Assembly (NCBI GenBank): GCA_016208255.1 | Contig: JACQYK010000172.1 | Span: 1 to 52,749, forward strand | Direction: 5' to 3' | Source: Deltaproteobacteria bacterium | Lineage (GTDB): Bacteria; Desulfobacterota; RBG-13-43-22 | DNA: 52,749 nucleotides | Shown: positions 34,639-43,401 of the stretch, in pieces | How positions within the stretch are numbered: the stretch's first letter is position 1 | How the letters are laid out: every line of letters begins with the position of its first letter | Notes under the pieces: generated by a model | Database searches by the model: none | What the model was told of the DNA's origin: nothing | The model's input: the letters and a program-made list of their open reading frames with translations, nothing else | Program-made: the position numbers and the translations under genes

Positions 34639-35871
34639 CTACCCATCAAGTTCCATAGCCTCCTCATCTTCATCCTCATCGAAATCTGACTCTGGAGGCA
34701 GCGGCTCATTAATGTCCTTTAACGGAATATTTTGGTAATACTGTATCCATTTACCCTCTTTCTTATTCAGTCTTATTTCTTCTTCAAAATTAAACATATT
34801 AAAAAATTCCGGTGGCAGCGGCACAGAATAAGACAGACCAACGCGATCCTGGTCGATATAAGGCAAAATATCCGGACAAGGATCAGTACACATTTCCCTT
34901 ATTTCGCAAGTCCCACACTCGTTCTTAAGTTCGCTCCGGTAGATTATCCACAGTTCGCGGTTTTTCTCGATATTATATTCTCTTCCCTGGGTTAATTCAT
35001 AAGCCCGATAGAAGCGCTTTTTAACCAGATCTTCGGTCATTCTCAACATATCGGATATTCGGCTAAAGGTATTCCTGCTTGAGATCGCACCATTTCTCAG
35101 CCTAACTTTCCTTCTTAGATCCCAAATTTTTAATTGTTCCCATGCTTCTTGCCTTTGCCTGCTGTCATCAATATTCCAGTCAAATAACCGGCTTGTACTT
35201 CTAATTTGTTCTAGGCCATATTCTTCAGCCAATACCTGCTCCATAATGGGTTCCAACCTTTTCCCAACCGTAAGATATTCCTTTTCATATTCCAAAATAG
35301 ATTTAAATTCCTGCATCAATTGACCTGGGGGCTTTCTAAGGTCGATTTTTAATATTTTTTCAAACCTTTCTACATCCCCTGATATTTTTGGTTTATAATG
35401 TCGATAACCTTGTTTTCCCTCATATACATCCATTCCCGGAGCCACCCCGTATTCTTCAACTCCCGGGGAATAGAACAACAGCGGAAGCCCTTTGGCTATC
35501 AAGGGGTGTCGATCATCCAGATCTTTTCCTGGATATAAAAGCTTGAGAATTTCTGAGGTGGCCACGCACCAATATTCCTGCGCATAGGCAATAAATCTTT
35601 CAAAGAACCCAAAATCATCAGCATATCCCCCGAAGAAGGGTTTACCACTGGCATACAATCTGCCCAGTCTCGTCAGGAAATCATACCGTGATTCATCAGG
35701 TAATCGAAGTTCCGGAATTATCGTATAGGGATCCTTTGAAAGATCTTCATAGAACTCGATAAAATTAAAGTTCCGTTTGACAACAGCCAACTTTAAATTA
35801 GCCCTAGCGAAATCTTCCTCTTCAAATGTAAACCCGGAAATAACCCGTCCAGGAAGCCATTTTGTCGACAA
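34639..35871 (-). CDS. unknown protein with C-terminal Cys4 cluster
   Basis: I do not recognise this 410-residue soluble protein. It has no signal peptide or membrane segment. A Cys cluster C319-x2-C322-x5-C328-x3-C332 could bind zinc or an Fe-S centre, and the last 20 residues are strongly acidic (DFDEDEDEEAMELDG). A charged helical stretch before the cluster (about 255-300, with NTFSRISDMLRMTEDLVKKR) might bind nucleic acid. It is the last gene of the minus-strand defence island, 33 bp after the split nuclease-like gene, and probably belongs with it. The function is unknown. Confidence 0.7.
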   Translation of the reverse strand: MSTKWLPGRVISGFTFEEEDFARANLKLAVVKRNFNFIEFYEDLSKDPYTIIPELRLPDESRYDFLTRLGRLYASGKPFFGGYADDFGFFERFIAYAQEYWCVATSEILKLLYPGKDLDDRHPLIAKGLPLLFYSPGVEEYGVAPGMDVYEGKQGYRHYKPKISGDVERFEKILKIDLRKPPGQLMQEFKSILEYEKEYLTVGKRLEPIMEQVLAEEYGLEQIRSTSRLFDWNIDDSRQRQEAWEQLKIWDLRRKVRLRNGAISSRNTFSRISDMLRMTEDLVKKRFYRAYELTQGREYNIEKNRELWIIYRSELKNECGTCEIREMCTDPCPDILPYIDQDRVGLSYSVPLPPEFFNMFNFEEEIRLNKKEGKWIQYYQNIPLKDINEPLPPESDFDEDEDEEAMELDG

Positions 35872-35904
35872 ATCTATCTCCTTTAAACTGGTAATGATGG
35901 GGGC

Positions 35905-36441
35905 TTAACGGGTCGCAAGGACAATCCCTTCACCAATCTTTTCTCTTATCCAATTCTCAACTGGATCCAAAGACCTTTGGGGTCCGTTGAAAAGCTTATC
36001 CATTTCCCCGTCGATCAGAATACGGTATTTCCCAGAACTTAATTTGATCTGAAGCAAGGCAACATGAAGTCCGTAAATTTTCGCACGGAGTTCTTGGAGT
36101 CTCCTTTTCTGGGTTTCCCCAGGCGTATGGACACTGGAGAGGGACCCTTTAAATTCTATCAGATATGGTTCACCACTTTTATATCCGAGGAAATCGAAAG
36201 GAGGGTTTGAAAATTTCCACTTCTATTTTGCACCTTCTTCGTTTGCATTTTTAATAACCTCAAAACCCTCACTTTTTAATATTTCCATAACTATAGGCTC
36301 ACACATTTCTTCAAACTTTTTTAGTTTGCTTTCCTTTTTCAATTCAGAAATCAATTTCTGATGTTTTGAAACATCAAATCCTTTAACAAAAGGATCTTCT
36401 TTACCTCTTCTCACCGGCCTGGGCAGAACTGTTTTTGCCAT
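35905..36441 (-). pseudogene. PD-(D/E)XK-like nuclease protein interrupted by one in-frame TAG
   Basis: The first part gives 72 residues (MAKTVLPRPVRRG...) ending at a TAG at 36223-36225. The same frame continues for 105 more residues to a TAA at 35905-35907 with clearly protein-like sequence: KWKFSNPPFDFLGYKSGEP, then YLIEFKGS and PGETQKRRLQEL. The D-(n)-E-x-K pattern (FDFLGY ... IEFKG) suggests a PD-(D/E)XK nuclease fold. The second part has no good start of its own, so the gene is broken unless the stop is read through. It lies 17 bp after the 133-residue gene. Confidence 0.65.
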
Positions 36442-36458
36442 AATTTTTCTCCTTTTTG

Positions 36459-36860
36459 TTAGCTGATTCGAAATGCCCCATTTTTCAAAAATCCCATAAG
36501 ATCTTTGATAACAGCAAGACTGTCTTCGTTAATCGAAGCTAAGAATTCCCGATTGTTTATGGACCGGGTTAGTGATTGGAGAAGATTAGCGGCATCCGAG
36601 TCAGTAACAATCTGATCATCGTTCGAGATATAGGACCCATCCCAGTCTTTATCCCATTCTTCGGCCCTTTTTTTTATTCTCTGCTTCTCCAAATAATTAA
36701 TGCCTTCCCCTTTCCTTGGGGATGGGGGCTCTTTAAGGTTGATGACCGTTCCCATAGGTTCCCAGCCAAATTCTCTGGCCGTATTGAGTAAAAATTTCCA
36801 GGCCGTCCAGTTGAACCAGGCCTCACGATTGTTTTTCAAACTCAAAAGATCAACGCCCAT
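36459..36860 (-). CDS. small conserved protein of unknown function
   Basis: This 133-residue protein starts MGVDLLSLKNNREAWFNWT and contains DGSYISNDDQIVTDSDAANL, a pattern I have seen in small uncharacterised bacterial proteins where the SNDGQ-like motif precedes a helical C-terminus. No catalytic motif stands out. It sits between the 214-residue unknown gene and the split nuclease gene on the same strand, spaced by 37 and 17 bp, so it is likely co-transcribed with them. Confidence 0.6.
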   Translation of the reverse strand: MGVDLLSLKNNREAWFNWTAWKFLLNTAREFGWEPMGTVINLKEPPSPRKGEGINYLEKQRIKKRAEEWDKDWDGSYISNDDQIVTDSDAANLLQSLTRSINNREFLASINEDSLAVIKDLMGFLKNGAFRIS

Positions 36861-36897
36861 TTAGCTAATTCATCAATGCCCCGATTAAGGCATATTA

Positions 36898-37542
36898 TTA
36901 TCGATGAGTTGACCCTCTTCCCAATGCTTGCTCAACGAGTGTTTTTATTTCATATGCTCTGATAAGTGGCGTTACTATTTCGGAAACTATTTTGTCCTGG
37001 AGATTTAGGCATTCCTCTTTTGAATAATAAACTCCTAAAATAAGATCGATCCTTAGTTTCGATGGAAGAGAGTAAATATATTTCTTTGCTTCTAATAAGG
37101 ATTTATCATTTTTGTAGCTTATTTGTTTACTAGAGTTATCGGCGTCAATCCAAATACAGCGTCTTTTTTCGTTTAAATTATTTAACAATAAACTTAGCTG
37201 GTTCCTTAATTTATTTTCATTTAGACAAGTCAAGAAACCATTCCAATGCCATTTTGGTCCAATTGTATACAGTGGATCCCTTTCTTCTTCTTCGGGAAAT
37301 CCTCTTTCTACATAATAACCTATGTATAGAGAATCTTTACTTGATAATAAAGCTGGTTTTCCTATCCAAAAAATTGGCCCAGGCAAAGTTGAATCTTCAA
37401 ATTGAATCCACTGGCTCCAGGTCGCTCTCCAAATTCTGGCTTTAGGATAAAGATCAGGAATAATCGATTTCCTTTTTAATATTTTCGCTAATTCTCCTGT
37501 CCATTTCCCTTTTTCAAACCCATTCTCATTAAAGATAGACAT
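36898..37542 (-). CDS. unknown 214-residue protein
   Basis: I do not recognise this protein. It is Trp-rich in its first half (KARIWRATWSQWIQFED; FWIGKPALL; KWHWNGFLT) and ends in a basic tail. No signal peptide, membrane segment or classic enzyme motif is visible. Its 163-bp upstream spacer contains a TATAAT (minus strand, near 37615-37640) with a poorly spaced TTGACA, a possible promoter for this gene and the three after it. The region is AT-rich compared with the housekeeping genes to the left. Confidence 0.6.
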   Translation of the reverse strand: MSIFNENGFEKGKWTGELAKILKRKSIIPDLYPKARIWRATWSQWIQFEDSTLPGPIFWIGKPALLSSKDSLYIGYYVERGFPEEEERDPLYTIGPKWHWNGFLTCLNENKLRNQLSLLLNNLNEKRRCIWIDADNSSKQISYKNDKSLLEAKKYIYSLPSKLRIDLILGVYYSKEECLNLQDKIVSEIVTPLIRAYEIKTLVEQALGRGSTHR

Positions 37543-37705
37543 CTTTCTTCCTTAATCTCGATCCTTAGAAATATTTCTATAGCGATCTATCAGTTTCATT
37601 CGAGATAAATTCTTTTTCCGGTACTGATTTGTCCCTCATTATAAAAAGGGGTTTTGTCAAATACGGTCAAAAGCTTAGAGATTTTTTAGAGTAATTTTTC
37701 GATTA

Positions 37706-39568
37706 TTATGGATTCGCCAGGCAGGCCTTTAACCGGGTTATAAACTCCGATTCCTCTACATAGGGAATGACCAGCCGGTACTTGGCCCTGGTGATGGCCA
37801 CGTAGAGAAGTCTAATCAACCGCTCCCGGGTTTCATCCCTGGGGATAATTTGATCCATGCCCACCAGGTAAACCAGATCGAAGTCCAGCCCCTTGGCGCT
37901 GTGGATGCTGATCAGGGAGACCCGGTCGGTGGTGATGTCGAAAAGTTCTTTGGCCCTGACATCCTGGGAGACCCAGTTGGCCGGGATACCGGCTGATTCC
38001 AGTTTTTTAAGAAGTTGTACGGGAATCTCTTTGCCCTGGTATTTGAAGCCTTCGGGGCTGTAGACCTTGTCATCATAGAGGATGGCTATTTCTGAACGCC
38101 GGCATTCCCCCTGTCTAATCAGGTCCGAGATTTCTTTCAGGATAAAATTCTCCAAATCCTCCTGATTCTTGAACCTAGACAGTTCAGGGGCCGGACCATG
38201 CCTGAGGTGGGCATCGGGGAAAAGGGGTTGCTGGGGATCCGGTTTGATTTCCTGGCCGATAAAACGCTGGGAAAAGGCCAGGATCTCGGCCGTGTTACGG
38301 TAGACACGGTTCAGGGTGCGGGTTTTGCCTTTGGCCTCTATCCCCAGGGATTTCCAGGAACCCTCCCGGCGGTAAAGATCCTGAAAATCATCCAGGGCAA
38401 TAACCAGATCACCTCCCGGTCGGAGGATCGGAAGGAGTATCCGGAACATGTCATCCTGAAAATCCTGGCCTTCGTCAATCATGACGGCATCAAAAGGCAT
38501 AATTTCATTCTGGCCTTTCTGCAGGGCCTCCAAGGTCAACTGTACGATGGAGTCATAATAACCCTGATCACTTTTATCGTATTCAAGGGACATCCCCAGG
38601 ATATCCGAGCAGACCTCGAAGAAATGGCGGACCTGGATGGCATCGCCGCCCACCCCCACTCCTTTTTCCAGAAGCAGCCGCTTCAGGTAACTCACCAGGG
38701 CAATGTTGTAGCAGACCAGCAGGATGCGCTTGATCCTGGGATTATATCTTTGAAGGTAACAGCAGCGGTTGACCAGGACGAGGGTCTTGCCACTGCCCGG
38801 GGGCCCCTTGATGATCTGGTGGCCGGTTTTCAGGTACAGGGCGACCCTGGCCTGGTTTTCATCCAGGGACTGGATCTCTCTTTTGAATTCCAGCTTACAG
38901 AAACCTTCCCGCTTGGGGATATGGAATTTGAGGACTGGAAAGAGGAGGGAATTGAGCCGGTAGATTTCTTTAGGGGCAAGCCCATGCAAAGGAAAGGGGA
39001 AAGCTGGGGTTATTCTATCCTGGAATTTCTTCCCGCTCGGATCACAGCGAATTTCCCCCTCGTTAGCCAGATCATCCTGCAAAAGGACCCTCTCCAAGGG
39101 AATAACTTGATCCAAATTATGTTCCAAATATTCTTCCCGGGAAATATTGGGGAAGACCGCCATCCGCCCGATGGGGACCTTTAATTGGCCTTCGTGAGGT
39201 CCTGTCTCATTTAAAAATCTAGGATGATCTTTAAGCAAATCCATGAGGTTATTGACATACCCCCTGGCCTGCCTGTCCGGATTGGTCCTGGTTTCCTCCT
39301 TCCCACCAATCCAGATCTTAAAATTCACGGAGTCAGCTTCTTCGACCTGATCAATATTCCAGTCTTTGACTTCCAGGACCAAAAGCCCATAGTGGTTACC
39401 AAAAAGCACAAAATCAGGCTCCACCCCCTGCTCCCCGATAGCCGGTTCATACCAAGAGATGAACTCCGAATCTGGCCTGGCTGCTTCCCGAAGAAACCGA
39501 AAAACTTTCCGTTCTCCCTCAGTGGGGTTCTCCAGGTCGTCAATTTCTTCAGGGTGCATAAGGGCCAT
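37706..39568 (-). CDS. NERD nuclease-like domain fused to UvrD/Rep-type helicase
   Basis: Residues 40-70 carry the NERD nuclease-like core: D52 and E66-V-K68 (PDFVLF ... VLEVKDW). From about residue 235 comes a superfamily 1 helicase: Walker A GPPGSGKT (255-262), Walker B MIDEGQDF (363-370), a motif IV-VI region with RVYRNTAEIL, SIHSAKGLDFDLVYLVG and RLLYVAITRAK at the C-terminus. Such proteins occur in phage-defence loci and could process DNA. The gene lies 96 bp after the DUF262 gene on the same strand, at the 3' end of the BREX set. Activity is inferred, not shown. Confidence 0.85.
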   Translation of the reverse strand: MALMHPEEIDDLENPTEGERKVFRFLREAARPDSEFISWYEPAIGEQGVEPDFVLFGNHYGLLVLEVKDWNIDQVEEADSVNFKIWIGGKEETRTNPDRQARGYVNNLMDLLKDHPRFLNETGPHEGQLKVPIGRMAVFPNISREEYLEHNLDQVIPLERVLLQDDLANEGEIRCDPSGKKFQDRITPAFPFPLHGLAPKEIYRLNSLLFPVLKFHIPKREGFCKLEFKREIQSLDENQARVALYLKTGHQIIKGPPGSGKTLVLVNRCCYLQRYNPRIKRILLVCYNIALVSYLKRLLLEKGVGVGGDAIQVRHFFEVCSDILGMSLEYDKSDQGYYDSIVQLTLEALQKGQNEIMPFDAVMIDEGQDFQDDMFRILLPILRPGGDLVIALDDFQDLYRREGSWKSLGIEAKGKTRTLNRVYRNTAEILAFSQRFIGQEIKPDPQQPLFPDAHLRHGPAPELSRFKNQEDLENFILKEISDLIRQGECRRSEIAILYDDKVYSPEGFKYQGKEIPVQLLKKLESAGIPANWVSQDVRAKELFDITTDRVSLISIHSAKGLDFDLVYLVGMDQIIPRDETRERLIRLLYVAITRAKYRLVIPYVEESEFITRLKACLANP

Positions 39569-39663
39569 ATTTCTATTTCATCCGTTTTGTTATTTTTTTG
39601 TTTTTATAGCCTTTGCACTTATTACTTCCTTTCAATCCTTTCCATTGGTCCAACAACGTTGAT

Positions 39664-41322
39664 CTATTCCCTGAAGATCCGAATCCCCGCTTCCTTCTCT
39701 AGGCTCTGTTTGATCAGATTCTGCCTCTCTCGAACGAACCGTCGAAAACCTTTTTTGATATCTTTCATCCACAGACCATTTTTGCTGTCAAAAGGGATAA
39801 TATGATGAGACATTTTTCTTGCAAAGAGACTTCTATTTTTTTTTGTCACTTTCAGATAATGTGATGGACGTATATTCCCGATGAGCTTATTTTCCTCTGA
39901 CGTAAGAAGACAGATGTTACATATGCTATTATACTCTGAATGTTGAAAACCAGCCCGGCTTAGCAATGCTCGGGGGAAAATATGATGGCGATCCTTGCTT
40001 ACCTGCGACAGGTATCTTTCTAATGGTATTTCATTCAGTGATTCATCCAATAAACTAACAGGTTTTTTCCTTAAAAGCAGGCAATAAAATGCGGACCCCA
40101 TGCCTGATGATGGGGAATTATATTGCGTCTTTCGGATATCATAAACATCGGCAAATTCAGATGGTTTAAATTTTGAGTCATTATTATGCGACAACTTTTT
40201 GAAAAAACTTGCATCATCTACGATGCATTTGTAAAAGGCCTTACCTGAATACCTACCCGCCGTTGTTGTTGACCAGAACCATTTGCGTATTTGGTCTTTT
40301 TGCTTCCAGTCGGGGTTATGCTTGTTATTAAAATAGTAAAAAAGTGCTAGCATTGAAATCATGTATGGTGAATAGAGATATGAAAGGTTAATTACTCGAA
40401 AATTATTTTCGAGATATATAACTGCTTTTTTAAAACATTCTTTGAGAATACTCCATTCTTTATGAATATTCTTTTTTACAGATGGGTTTTTCGTCGCCTC
40501 ATTTTCAATTTCCTTGACTACCCCATCAATCTTATTTTTCCCAGGATATGTTACTCCTCGCAATGCAATTAAAGTCCACAAGATCGGCATATCATCAATA
40601 TTTTTGTATGGTTCACCGAGCTTCTGTCTGGTTTCGTGGACAAAATCTCTTAAATCCAGCGTTTGAGCCTTTGAAAATATCGCATCTGCAGAGGATACTT
40701 TAATTCCTTGGGTATTTATGCGAAGGAAGCACTCTTTAACTTCAGCTAAGCTTGGTATGCTGGTAACTACTTGAAGTATCTTGTAATTAAAAATGCTCTC
40801 ACGGCATTTCTTTATGGTTTTCAAATGGGATTTTTTTAATCCATAGAAGTTATTTTTAAATTGTGGAGACAATATATCGTTTAGTGAAACAAATCGACCT
40901 TGCTGAGGTTTTCGATAGGAAAAACATTGTTCTTTTTTCTTACAATCAAGTGAAAAAACTATGTTTCTGAAGTTAATTTCTTTACCCTTAGAATTGGGAA
41001 TTGACATCCCTTGATAAATGCCATGGAGAACAGACAGTCGTTGTTGACCGTCAATCAAAAACCAGACCCGTTTGTTTCTGTCGTTGAAAGGAGGTAAAAC
41101 GTTATACTTCTCCCTAAAAAAAAGCTTTTTTGATGTAGGTGTATTCCATACAAGTACAGAGCCAATCGGCATTTCCTTATAGATGCTATCCATTAATTTC
41201 GCGGCCCTTGATCCATCCCATACAAATTCCCTCTGCAATCGAGGAATCGCATACTTACCTGCTGAGATATCTTTCAATACAGCAGATATTTTTTTATTTA
41301 CCGTTTGGATTTTGCTTTTCAT
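39664..41322 (-). CDS. DUF262/HNH GmrSD-like nuclease
   Basis: The N-terminal DUF262 domain (ParB-like) has YAIPRLQREFVWD (24-36) and the NTP-binding IDGQQRLSVLHG (89-100). The C-terminus carries a DUF1524-type HNH motif: KDRHHIFPRALL (443-454) and NSICNICLLTSEEN (464-478 region). This domain order is that of GmrSD/BrxU type IV restriction enzymes, which cut modified phage DNA using NTP. It lies 32 bp after brxL; a GmrSD-type enzyme next to BREX is known from the BrxU-carrying locus. All key residues appear intact (552 residues). Confidence 0.88.
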   Translation of the reverse strand: MKSKIQTVNKKISAVLKDISAGKYAIPRLQREFVWDGSRAAKLMDSIYKEMPIGSVLVWNTPTSKKLFFREKYNVLPPFNDRNKRVWFLIDGQQRLSVLHGIYQGMSIPNSKGKEINFRNIVFSLDCKKKEQCFSYRKPQQGRFVSLNDILSPQFKNNFYGLKKSHLKTIKKCRESIFNYKILQVVTSIPSLAEVKECFLRINTQGIKVSSADAIFSKAQTLDLRDFVHETRQKLGEPYKNIDDMPILWTLIALRGVTYPGKNKIDGVVKEIENEATKNPSVKKNIHKEWSILKECFKKAVIYLENNFRVINLSYLYSPYMISMLALFYYFNNKHNPDWKQKDQIRKWFWSTTTAGRYSGKAFYKCIVDDASFFKKLSHNNDSKFKPSEFADVYDIRKTQYNSPSSGMGSAFYCLLLRKKPVSLLDESLNEIPLERYLSQVSKDRHHIFPRALLSRAGFQHSEYNSICNICLLTSEENKLIGNIRPSHYLKVTKKNRSLFARKMSHHIIPFDSKNGLWMKDIKKGFRRFVRERQNLIKQSLEKEAGIRIFRE

Positions 41323-41353
41323 AATTTGTTTTGGCCTGCATCAGTAGAATGAC

Positions 41354-43399
41354 TTAATCCATAATTGCCTTAGTAAATGCATCTAATGCATCTGCGTAAA
41401 ATTCGATGCTCACCTTGGTTGCCATTTCATCGGATAGCTCAAATAATTGCCTGCGAGATGATATGGGCATCAACAATGTCGTTGCTCCTTTTTCCACAGC
41501 GAGTTCTGCAACGGCGACCGGGTTTGGCACCATTTCAACTGAACCGCCAAGGTTTAAAGCCCCAACAATAATGAGCCCACCTTTTACGCTCCGTTCAATG
41601 AGGCTTCCGCATAGAGACAGAAGGACGGCAAGACCAAGTCCCTGTCCTGAACTGTCATTTTCCATAGACCTCAATTGTATTGAAAACTCATGATTACGGG
41701 GATCACGATCCCCTACCAGCTCTTTCGCTCTCACATATAAGTTCTGTTCCCCATAGCGAACGCTTTCTCTGAACGATGGTGGTACTGGTGTGTTGAGTAT
41801 CTTTACCCCATTTCCTGGACCAACCGTTGCCTCAATTCGATAAAGGGCTGGAGGGGCTTCCTGCCCGCCTGGACAAATCGCCCATACCTGCCCTGGAGGT
41901 AGAGGGTCAGTATCAATTAATTCGTCACTGTGAAGTTCAGGGGTTGAAACAAACTGTTCCACGCCATCCACACCCATGAAATAGCTAAAATGAGTATTTC
42001 GGAATTCGGTTTTCAAGCACCGTTTTTGCTGTTCTTTTACACGGCGACGAGCCTCAAGTGCGATTCGAACAATCGATTCCAGTTCTTCATCGGGAATCGG
42101 TATCTCCGGATCGGGAAAGATGAGTTTAAGCAGTCCGCTGACAGTTTTGTTTACCGCTTCAATGTCGCGACCGCTAAGAGCGCCACCCCAATTCACACGA
42201 CCTTGTAAAACAGGCAGGCGGGTTCCGGTTCTAAGTTTGTTCCAGCATTCTGAGAGAAAATCGCTTACAAGGCCGAAATGATTGGTAAGGTTATCAGGAT
42301 TCAGTTTTGGGAAATCCCATCCGGGGGCATAGGCATGAATGCGATCCATGAAAGCAGTATCATTTCTCATTTCAATCGGTAATGGACTCAGCAGGTGCCC
42401 GATACGTTGTTGTTGCTCGACATCAACCTCAAAATTACCGACCATTACAAGGCCACCGAAAGCTCGAATGCTCTCTTTGCCGCGCGAAAACTCACCAGAG
42501 GCCATATAGCCTTTCATGATATTGACACCGTCCTTTTTATCAAAGGAAATCCCGGAAATTTCATCAAAGCAAACCACATCGAAGTGGCAAACAAGTCCGC
42601 GTTGACCATTTGCATTATTGACGAACATTTTTGCGACAGTCGCCTTGCCCCCTGAAATCAGGTGAGAGTAGGGGGATATTTGCTGATAGAGATGGCTTTT
42701 TCCGGTTCCCCGTGGGCCAAGCTCCACCATGTTGAAATTATTCTCAACAAACGGCACCATGCGCAGTAGTGCTACAATCCGGCTCCGCTCGGAAAGGGTT
42801 TCCGGTTCCAGACCGACGGAACGAATCAAAAGCCTTTTCCATTCATCAGCTGTGAATTGTCTTCGACCCCGATCCAGAACCGTGAGAACATCAGCCTTGG
42901 AGAGCTGAATCGCTCTTAACGACTCAATTGCAAAGGGCCTTCCACTTTTTTCCTGGGCGATGGCCGCATCGTAGGTTAAATTCAACTCGGCATAAAAACC
43001 ATCCGTTAGCATCCGTTCGTTTTCATGAACAAGCTGATCGCTAATGCGCACGTCCTTTAACCACAAGCTTGGGAGTTCCGCAATAAAGCAATCATTTTTT
43101 GAATCAAGCCGTGCTTTAATGATGTCAATGAGTTTTACAGACCCCTTATCCCGTGCCCAGGCCTTAAAGAGTTCCTCTTCCCCGGTCCGGACGGTTCGAT
43201 CCTTCAACTGTCTTTCTACAACTTTTAAGCCTTCCTCTATTTCTTCTTCATCAACCGTAGCGCAGTACCGTCCAAGCAGAAATTCAACAACATAAGTGGG
43301 CACAGGGTATTGCCGGCTGTATTTTCTGACCAGATCCTTACGCACAAGAAATCCGTCGAATGCGGAGGCAGCAAGGCGGTCGAGATTGTCAAGTTCCAT
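41354..43399 (-). CDS. brxL: BREX protein BrxL (AAA+ / Lon-like protease)
   Basis: BrxL is a ring-forming AAA+ protein of BREX phage defence. In these 681 residues a helical N-terminus is followed by Walker A GPRGTGKS (228-235), Walker B VVCFDE (275-280), and a C-terminal Lon-like protease domain with Ser in NDSSGQGLGLAV (about 583-584) and Lys637 (AVEKGATTLLMP), so the Ser-Lys dyad seems intact. It starts 2 nt after the pglZ stop, as in BREX operons. Despite the protease fold, family members act on DNA. Confidence 0.95.
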   Translation of the reverse strand: MELDNLDRLAASAFDGFLVRKDLVRKYSRQYPVPTYVVEFLLGRYCATVDEEEIEEGLKVVERQLKDRTVRTGEEELFKAWARDKGSVKLIDIIKARLDSKNDCFIAELPSLWLKDVRISDQLVHENERMLTDGFYAELNLTYDAAIAQEKSGRPFAIESLRAIQLSKADVLTVLDRGRRQFTADEWKRLLIRSVGLEPETLSERSRIVALLRMVPFVENNFNMVELGPRGTGKSHLYQQISPYSHLISGGKATVAKMFVNNANGQRGLVCHFDVVCFDEISGISFDKKDGVNIMKGYMASGEFSRGKESIRAFGGLVMVGNFEVDVEQQQRIGHLLSPLPIEMRNDTAFMDRIHAYAPGWDFPKLNPDNLTNHFGLVSDFLSECWNKLRTGTRLPVLQGRVNWGGALSGRDIEAVNKTVSGLLKLIFPDPEIPIPDEELESIVRIALEARRRVKEQQKRCLKTEFRNTHFSYFMGVDGVEQFVSTPELHSDELIDTDPLPPGQVWAICPGGQEAPPALYRIEATVGPGNGVKILNTPVPPSFRESVRYGEQNLYVRAKELVGDRDPRNHEFSIQLRSMENDSSGQGLGLAVLLSLCGSLIERSVKGGLIIVGALNLGGSVEMVPNPVAVAELAVEKGATTLLMPISSRRQLFELSDEMATKVSIEFYADALDAFTKAIMD

Positions 43400-43401
43400 G
43401 G

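Noticed and set aside
37600..37660. Clear sigma-70 promoter before the four-gene unknown cluster
   Set aside because: A TATAAT and a TTGACA are both present on the minus strand but only 11 nt apart, and no -35 fits a 16-18-nt spacing; kept only as a weak possibility.
38198..39184. Plus-strand reading frame of 328 codons opposite the NERD-helicase gene
   Set aside because: Antisense to an intact helicase with all motifs; no independent support.
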